DNA of 20,000 nt from Lineus longissimus. Its lineage: Eukaryota > Nemertea > Pilidiophora > Heteronemertea > Lineidae. The DNA lies in assembly GCF_910592395.1 (NCBI RefSeq), contig NC_088322.1, positions 4,054,931 to 4,074,930 on the forward strand, written 5' to 3'. Positions 16,038 to 20,000 of this stretch are shown here, in pieces; positions within the stretch are counted from its first letter, which is position 1; each line of letters begins with the position of its first letter. The notes beneath the pieces were generated by a model, which worked only from the letters and a program-made list of their open reading frames with translations, did no database searches and had not been told where the DNA came from. The position numbers and the translations under genes were made by a program.

Positions 16038-17189
16038 TCATTTCAATGATTTGATATCAGAAACTGGTAACCATTCATTGAACTTATCACTGTAACCCTT
16101 CCACTTCACTAATCCGTATTTCTTGCCTTTACTGGTCTTGTACCTTAGGATTTTCTCGACCTTGTACTCTAGCTGGTCAGGATTAGGAACATAGCTCAAT
16201 TCCTCTTCATAGAAATATCCTTGAATTTCTTCTTTGTGGTAATCCTCAAGCTGGTAGACGATAGGGTGAGTAAATATGATCTGTTTGATTTGGAACACCT
16301 CCTCAGTGTAGTTGGGCATGTAACCTTTACCGAAAATGGACTTGTACTTTGAAATTCTTACACTGTCACCTACTTTGTACTTTGGATCACCAAATGTCTC
16401 TTTGAGGTGAAGACCGTAAAGATTGTACCACACTGTTCCTTCGTTTTCCATCTTTCTGGCGTCTACAGGTTTCATACCTATTGATGAGTGAAATGTGTTA
16501 TTGTAGCCGCTGACCAGGTCATCCAGAACGTCAATCCACTTGTCAGTCTCCTTAGCGGTGAAATAACGCCACATTTTTTCTTTAAGGGTTCTATTGAATC
16601 TCTCTACTACTGCTGCCTTCTTATCAGATTTTGTGGAGAACCATTCTATGTCATTTTCTGTTAAGAGTTCCTTGAAGTGTTTGTTGTAAAATTCTTTACC
16701 GTCATCAAACTGGATTTTCGTTGGTTTTGCTTCCTCAAATATCACTTTAAATGCATCTCTGATTTCTTCTCCCCTCTTACTCTTAACTGCTAGAGCCCAA
16801 GAAAAACGACTAAATAGATCTATGACTGTTAAAATGAATCTGAAACCCTTATTCTGTTTCTCAAATTTTTGCATGTCAACCAGATCAGCTTGCCACTGTT
16901 GATCGATGTACGATACCATTGTCTTCCTGAAGGTGAATTTCTTAATGGCCGGTTTGTGTAGTTGATGAGTTGGTAGTGTTTCTAGAAATTCTTTCACTTC
17001 TTTTTTTTTAATAAGTTTTCCTGAGCGGGACTTTGTCCCTAACAACGAAGTTGTGCTCTGCTCTCGTGACGAAGTCATATCTTCCTTGACCTGTTTCCAG
17101 ATTTTACTCAAAGAACTGTAAGCCACGGGACTCTCGGGGTTGTAGTACAAATCCCTTAGATACTGCTGTGTGTCATCCTTTACATTCAT
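16038..17189 (-). CDS. int: Polinton integrase (DDE core plus C-terminal chromodomain)
   Basis: This 383-residue protein is a retroviral-type integrase. The catalytic core carries D102 in WQADLVDM (99-106), D162 in FDDGKEF (161-167) and E196 in VVERFNRTLKEK (194-205), a D,D-33-E spacing. A C-terminal beta-barrel-like region (PKYKVGDSVRISKYK, 269-283) follows. A chromodomain then runs from about 341 to 383, with YKVEKILRYK and YGLVKWKGY and an NEWLP ending. Family role: it inserts the linear element into host DNA, with the chromodomain probably guiding it to modified histones. A degenerate double-hairpin repeat is in frame in the N-terminal part (about residues 38-58, bases 17024-17077), ahead of the core. 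The conserved LHKPAIKKF segment (77-85) is intact, so the insertion may be tolerated. The start ATG lies in CATTTAAATG, shared with the divergent ATPase. Confidence 0.96.
   Translation of the reverse strand: MNVKDDTQQYLRDLYYNPESPVAYSSLSKIWKQVKEDMTSSREQSTTSLLGTKSRSGKLIKKKEVKEFLETLPTHQLHKPAIKKFTFRKTMVSYIDQQWQADLVDMQKFEKQNKGFRFILTVIDLFSRFSWALAVKSKRGEEIRDAFKVIFEEAKPTKIQFDDGKEFYNKHFKELLTENDIEWFSTKSDKKAAVVERFNRTLKEKMWRYFTAKETDKWIDVLDDLVSGYNNTFHSSIGMKPVDARKMENEGTVWYNLYGLHLKETFGDPKYKVGDSVRISKYKSIFGKGYMPNYTEEVFQIKQIIFTHPIVYQLEDYHKEEIQGYFYEEELSYVPNPDQLEYKVEKILRYKTSKGKKYGLVKWKGYSDKFNEWLPVSDIKSLK
17024..17077. repeat. Degenerate repeat pair in the integrase N-terminal region
   Basis: GGGAC-TTT-GTCCC (17027-17039) is followed by a reverse-like unit containing GCTCTGCTCTC and GTGAC-GAA-GTCAT (17050-17077). 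The pair is read through in frame. Confidence 0.75.
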
Positions 17190-17196
17190 TTAAATG
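17187..17196. promoter_or_regulatory. Palindromic divergent start CATTTAAATG
   Basis: The integrase ATG (minus) and the ATPase ATG (plus) are separated by only TTAA, making a perfect 10-bp palindrome. Any promoter for either gene must lie inside the other gene's coding sequence or be this motif itself. TAAATG is the shared start-site motif of the element. Confidence 0.7.
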
Positions 17197-17814
17197 AGTG
17201 AAGTATTTATTTACGAGCCACACAATATGTTAATTTCTGGTGTTACCAATTGTGGTAAGACATATTTTGCCCTTGACCTCTTAGAAAAGGAGTATCGGCA
17301 CAAGTTCCAGAACATAGTCATTTTCTGTCCAACATATTTCAACAATAAGACATATGAAAGGAAATGGATTTACCAAGACAAGAACGTCTACATAGTTAAT
17401 CCCGAAGCTGTGGCCAGTAATTTGGACCTTGTGCTTCAGTTTGCTACTCTGACCTTTGCTGGTTCTAACACATTATTCCTCATTGATGACTGTGCTAATT
17501 TGAGAGACACAAAAAAGAAGGTGTCCGAGTTATGTAATCTTGCCTTTTCCGGCAGGCACTACAATCTCACTGTTTGGTTACTAGTTCAGAAGTACAATTC
17601 AGTTGTTAAGGACTACAGAGAGAACATAAGAATTTTAGTATTATTTTTTAATAAGGATGAATCAGCCATGAAAGATGCCTTAGAAGAAAACAGTGTTATT
17701 CCTAAGGAGAAAAGACAGTACTACATAGAAGAACTTAAGATGAAAAAAGGATCAAAACTGATCATTAGACTACAACATCCATTTGGATTTACTCTTTCAC
17801 ATCAAAAATCTTAG
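17194..17814 (+). CDS. A32-like (FtsK/HerA superfamily) genome-packaging ATPase
   Basis: This 206-residue protein has a Walker A motif GVTNCGKT (residues 16-23), a Walker B motif TLFLIDDC (93-100), and the downstream SGRHYNLTVWLLVQKYNSV segment (119-137) typical of A32-like packaging ATPases. Length and motif order fit Polinton ATPases. It would drive DNA translocation into capsids. The start is ATG in TTTAAATG, directly divergent from the integrase. The stop is followed after 10 bp by hairpin repeats that also form the end of the convergent membrane-protein gene. No hairpin repeat is inserted in this small gene. Confidence 0.96.
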   Translation: MSEVFIYEPHNMLISGVTNCGKTYFALDLLEKEYRHKFQNIVIFCPTYFNNKTYERKWIYQDKNVYIVNPEAVASNLDLVLQFATLTFAGSNTLFLIDDCANLRDTKKKVSELCNLAFSGRHYNLTVWLLVQKYNSVVKDYRENIRILVLFFNKDESAMKDALEENSVIPKEKRQYYIEELKMKKGSKLIIRLQHPFGFTLSHQKS

Positions 17815-17824
17815 TCCCGCTTCT

Positions 17825-17876
17825 GATCGAGCTATGCTCTCAGGACTGTGTCCGATCATCAGGACTGTGTCCGATC
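17825..17876. repeat. Repeats between convergent ATPase and membrane-protein genes
   Basis: One full reverse unit (GAGC-TAT-GCTC, GGAC-TGT-GTCC) is followed by a second GGAC-TGT-GTCC hairpin with its GATCA flank. It starts 11 bp after the ATPase stop and includes the stop of the 17859-18317 gene. Confidence 0.93.
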
Positions 17877-18317
17877 AGTTGTCTTAGTCTTTCTAACCCT
17901 AGTAAAATAATAAATTATTAACCCTAAACCACTAAGTCCTAGGATAATCCATAGGTACTCGTATTTCTTCATTTCATCACTAGGTTGGTAGTAATCACTT
18001 AATTGTGGTCGCTGAGGTAGTACAATAGTTCTTTCTGGATGTAAATGATTGTAAACAGTAAGTGCTGAATCAGTATTGTTAAAATCAATAGAAGCGTCTC
18101 TTTCTCTCTTTAATTCAAGATTAACGAAGTCAATGGTACTTTTCCTATGCTCCTCCCATTCGGTTGAAGCTTTTTGTAATTGCTCCTGAGCCAAATCATG
18201 TCTTTTCACTTCAGTCTCATAGCCATTCTTGTCTAGTTTTTTAAAAAGGTAACCGGATCCAGTGAATGCTAATCCATTGATTATTGCAGATCCAAATAAC
18301 ATGCCAATGCCAGCCAT
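17859..18317 (-). CDS. Conserved Polinton small protein with membrane segments at both ends
   Basis: This 152-residue protein has an N-terminal hydrophobic Gly/Ala segment (about 2-25), a charged helical middle (EVKRHDLAQEQLQKASTEWEEHR, 36-58) and a conserved RPQLSDYYQPSDEMKKYE block (103-120). A C-terminal transmembrane helix (about 120-137) and a basic tail follow. The SDYYxPS block matches a protein I recall next to capsid genes in many Polintons; it is presumed to be a virion component, with unknown biochemistry. Its last codons (TTDRTQS) and stop come from the hairpin repeat cluster 17825-17876. The start is ATG in GGAATTAAATG. It lies 22 bp after the penton-like gene on the same strand. 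Confidence 0.86.
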   Translation of the reverse strand: MAGIGMLFGSAIINGLAFTGSGYLFKKLDKNGYETEVKRHDLAQEQLQKASTEWEEHRKSTIDFVNLELKRERDASIDFNNTDSALTVYNHLHPERTIVLPQRPQLSDYYQPSDEMKKYEYLWIILGLSGLGLIIYYFTRVRKTKTTDRTQS

Positions 18318-18339
18318 TTAATTCCAATGAATTTTAATT

Positions 18340-19107
18340 TCAATGATGTGTCCCTGAGAGCATAGCTCGAGTTAATACCAATTGGTACTGTACATTATGA
18401 CCATTAAGATCGATGATTTCACCTTTTTCATCAGTTAAGCGAATATTCAGCTTATTGAATCTTGGTTTACAGGGAATTGCTATTGGTTTCTCAAATGTGT
18501 ATGCTATTAAATCCCCAAAATTAGCTTCCTTTATTGGTCTTGTGGTTAGCACATCAGATGCTTCACCATTACTTAATACACTATTAGATTCGATTATGTC
18601 ACAGTGAAAAACAAAATTGTTAATTGGTCTAAAATTGATGGGTTTCTCGCTTACAACATCATCCTTACTTTTATTGTCTAAAGGGTAAGGCCATTCTGAT
18701 TTCATGCCAAATAATTCATTACTTTTACCAATAAAATAGATCTGATAATGCGCCTCATTTTTTCTCTTTAGGAAGTGTAAGATGGCCTTACCTGTTGGTT
18801 CTTCAAGGTCAAATCTGACAGCACCTCTACTCATACTATTTTCTTTCAACTTATCCGCAAATACTTTTGAAAAGCTCTGTAGGTCATAGAGACCATCTGG
18901 TAGCGTAATCTCTGCCACATCAAAACCCTTAACTTTGATTCGGTTATTCTCCCTGGCTGCACTTATGTTGTAGAATGTACAAGGTATTACTGCAAAAGTT
19001 AAAGTGATGCTACATGCATCCTGAATTTCAGTCTTGAGATTGACTGTTAAATCACTTGAACTCTGATCTGGATAGTCACTTGAATCTATGTTCATTACAG
19101 TAATCAT
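18340..19107 (-). CDS. Minor capsid / penton-like protein
   Basis: This 255-residue protein shows the pattern I associate with Polinton and adintovirus penton proteins. It has an N-terminal SSDYPDQSSSDLTVNL (9-24), then DACSITLTFAVIPCTFYNI (30-48) and LPDGLYDLQSFSKVFADKL (69-87). It ends in a C-terminal strand pair, FNKLNIRLTDEKGEIIDLNG and YQLVL (217-245). It would form the single-jelly-roll vertex capsomer beside the major capsid protein, and its place in the capsid gene block supports this. The final RAMLSGTHH and the stop are encoded by a hairpin repeat (18348-18371), so the native C-terminus has been replaced or extended. The start ATG follows TTGCTTAAGTAA. Confidence 0.82.
   Translation of the reverse strand: MITVMNIDSSDYPDQSSSDLTVNLKTEIQDACSITLTFAVIPCTFYNISAARENNRIKVKGFDVAEITLPDGLYDLQSFSKVFADKLKENSMSRGAVRFDLEEPTGKAILHFLKRKNEAHYQIYFIGKSNELFGMKSEWPYPLDNKSKDDVVSEKPINFRPINNFVFHCDIIESNSVLSNGEASDVLTTRPIKEANFGDLIAYTFEKPIAIPCKPRFNKLNIRLTDEKGEIIDLNGHNVQYQLVLTRAMLSGTHH
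18348..18371 (+). repeat. Partial repeat at the 3' end of the penton-like gene
   Basis: GTGTCCCTGAGAGCATAGCTCGAG: the second hairpin GAGC-ATA-GCTC is intact and only half of the first remains. It encodes the last residues of the protein. Confidence 0.9.
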
Positions 19108-19164
19108 TTACTTAAGCAAATTTTCGTTTTCAAATTTAGCTTTTATCAAATAAGTAAATTATTC

Positions 19165-19401
19165 TTACTTCATAATATTTCTGGGTAGGATTCCTTGATC
19201 GTAAAGGTACTCTAATGTTCCATTACTAATAGCTACAGTTCCTCCCAGTTTAAGAATTTCCTCTAGGTCGGCCTGACTTGGGGGACCAATATTGATTCTC
19301 AAGAACCTTTTCAGTAACATAGAGTAACCAGTTGTTGTTGATGCCAACAGTAAACTTTGATACAGTGTATTTATGATATCTTTCTTTCCTGGTGTATCCA
19401 T
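19165..19401 (-). CDS. Small conserved Polinton protein in the capsid block
   Basis: This 78-residue protein starts MDTPGKKDIINTLYQSLLLA and contains KRFLRINIGPPSQADLEEILKLGG (31-54). It ends in a YLYDQGILPRNIM segment (65-77). This is similar to a short hydrophobic protein I recall next to Polinton capsid genes, with a Pro-containing conserved turn and a similar C-terminal tail. Weakly hydrophobic stretches lie at about 12-30 and 50-60. Function is unknown; a minor capsid or cement role is inferred from location between the penton-like and major capsid genes. The start is ATG in AAGTAATTAAATG, the clearest example of the shared start motif. Confidence 0.8.
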   Translation of the reverse strand: MDTPGKKDIINTLYQSLLLASTTTGYSMLLKRFLRINIGPPSQADLEEILKLGGTVAISNGTLEYLYDQGILPRNIMK

Positions 19402-19416
19402 TTAATTACTTAGAAA
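19389..19416 (-). promoter_or_regulatory. Start-codon motif AAGTAATTAAATG (type example)
   Basis: The sequence directly before the ATG of the small capsid-block gene is AAGTAATTAA. Closely similar leaders precede the ATGs at 3019, 4421, 14510, 14802, 18317 and 19107. It may be a late-promoter-like element, an optimal initiation context, or both. Confidence 0.5.
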
Positions 19417-19458
19417 ATCGCTAGTAAAACTCATTTATCTAGTATTCAGTGTTTGAGC

Positions 19459-19489
19459 GAACTTTTGTTCTTGCAGCACCTCAGTGCTG
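19459..19489. terminator. Two-stem hairpin over the capsid-gene stop codon
   Basis: Stems GAAC-TTTT-GTTC (19459-19470) and CAGCAC-CTCA-GTGCTG (19474-19489) overlap the major capsid protein stop codon. The layout matches a diverged double-hairpin unit. A 3'-end role is inferred. Confidence 0.55.
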
Positions 19490-20000
19490 GAGTGAAGCAA
19501 TCTGAGAATTCTGGATGTTTACCTGGGCGTCAGAAACCACGAATATGTGCATTTTGTATGGTCCCTTTCCAGATTTCTTTGTAATAGATAATTGAATACC
19601 ATCTTTTGTGTTCTGGAGCTTCTTTCCTGATCCGTGAAGGCGATTATCCTCAGAAGTTCTCAGGTCCAACCATAAACCATAGTGATTAGAATCGCCATAG
19701 TATTTTTCCATGGTCATGTTACAGTCATGAGTTTTCTTCAAATCTTCAGACATAAAATGTTTCTTGATCTCCTCCCATTGATCCATCATTCTCATTCTTT
19801 CTGGGAACACCTGATTGGCAACACCCTCTATTGTGATCTGCACTTTACTTATGTTAGGGTTTTCAAACTTCTCTGAATCTCTAGCTCCATCTACATAGTC
19901 AGACACAAATAGTAATAATAATCCTTTAATAGACATTCTTGGAAAGTTGATGTTCTCATTAATTAGTGTTTCATTAGCAGTAACATTGACTGTCTTAAAA
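19481..20000 (-). CDS. Major capsid protein (double jelly roll), C-terminal part; 5' end outside window
   Basis: The reading frame is open from the stop at 19481-19483 to the right edge. The Met at 19934-19936 is therefore internal and the gene is partial. The visible part (about 170 residues) includes ARDSEKFENPNISKVQITIEG and NQVFPERMRMMDQWEEIKKHF. It also carries YGLWLDLRTSEDNRLHGSG, a SITKKSG segment and the terminal HIFVVSDAQVNIQN. These match the C-terminal jelly roll of Polinton major capsid proteins, especially the LWLDLRT..D..LHGSG block. The protein forms the hexon-like trimers of the shell. A two-stem hairpin (19459-19489) straddles the stop codon. No hairpin repeat is inserted in the visible coding part apart from the very end. 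Confidence 0.9.
   Translation of the reverse strand, partial: FKTVNVTANETLINENINFPRMSIKGLLLLFVSDYVDGARDSEKFENPNISKVQITIEGVANQVFPERMRMMDQWEEIKKHFMSEDLKKTHDCNMTMEKYYGDSNHYGLWLDLRTSEDNRLHGSGKKLQNTKDGIQLSITKKSGKGPYKMHIFVVSDAQVNIQNSQIASLQH

Noticed and set aside
16038-17189. Integrase as part of an LTR retrotransposon
   Set aside because: No reverse transcriptase, RNase H or gag is present. The neighbours are Polinton ATPase, polymerase and capsid genes, and chromodomain integrases are usual there.
4205-18371. Repeats as a CRISPR array
   Set aside because: Spacing is irregular, both orientations occur, there are no unique uniform spacers, and copies lie inside genes of a eukaryotic element.
4205-18371. 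Repeats as hammerhead ribozymes (CTGAGAG resembles CTGATGA)
   Set aside because: The conserved CTGATGA...GAAA core and three-stem layout are absent; only two short independent hairpins are present.
1-20000. tRNA or rRNA genes
   Set aside because: I saw no stretch with the conserved TTCGANNC and cloverleaf pairing or rRNA-like sequence; the TTCGAA occurrences belong to hairpin repeats.

Overview
The window is most of an animal-associated Polinton/Maverick (adintovirus-type) element, AT-rich and without visible spliceosomal introns, lying beside a host-like simple-sequence satellite. The diagnosis rests on four hallmark genes: a protein-primed type family B DNA polymerase (9796-13539), a retroviral-type DDE integrase with a C-terminal chromodomain (16038-17189, minus), an A32/FtsK-like packaging ATPase (17194-17814), and the C-terminal part of a double-jelly-roll major capsid protein that runs off the right edge (19481-20000, minus). 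The host cannot be named from the sequence; the accessory genes resemble, from memory, Polintons of marine invertebrates.

Layout. 1-2128: a (CATGAC)n/(GATGAC)n satellite with a roughly 0.5 kb complex block present twice about 1.37-1.38 kb apart. 2129-3018: non-coding, with two foldback palindromes and a 51-bp-period direct repeat; the left end of the element is probably at or before this stretch, but no terminal inverted repeat can be shown. 3019-8745: six plus-strand genes (a conserved Polinton protein with a C-terminal membrane anchor, a coiled-coil/membrane protein, a zinc-ribbon protein, two proteins without clear function, and a small membrane protein). 8789-9739: a minus-strand protein with a penton-like C-terminus. 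9796-13539: the polymerase, interrupted by one in-frame TAA at 11209-11211. 13541-13837: a repeat cluster between convergent genes. 13851-17189: four minus-strand genes (a membrane protein, a small proline-rich basic protein, a zinc-finger/HNH-like protein, the integrase). 17194-17814: the ATPase, divergent from the integrase with only 4 bp between the two ATGs. 17859-20000: minus-strand morphogenesis block (two-ended membrane protein, penton-like protein, small conserved protein, major capsid protein).

How the genes fit together: polymerase and integrase would copy and integrate the element, the ATPase would package it, and the capsid, penton-like and small hydrophobic proteins would form a virion. 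The adenovirus-type maturation protease expected in such elements is not in this window and may lie to the right.

The most unusual content is a family of about 28-nt double-hairpin repeats (GGAC-NNN-GTCC followed by GAGC-NNN-GCTC, in both orientations). At least 20 copies are seen. Many are in frame inside genes, including the polymerase and integrase. Others sit on or just past the stop codons of most genes, as tandem 30-bp units, inverted pairs, or diverged copies whose stems still pair. A second shared signal is a TAAATG-type motif, often AAGTAATTAAATG-like, at most start codons, resembling poxvirus late promoters. Together they suggest a virus-like transcription scheme (start-codon promoter, hairpin 3' end) built partly from mobile mini-palindromes.
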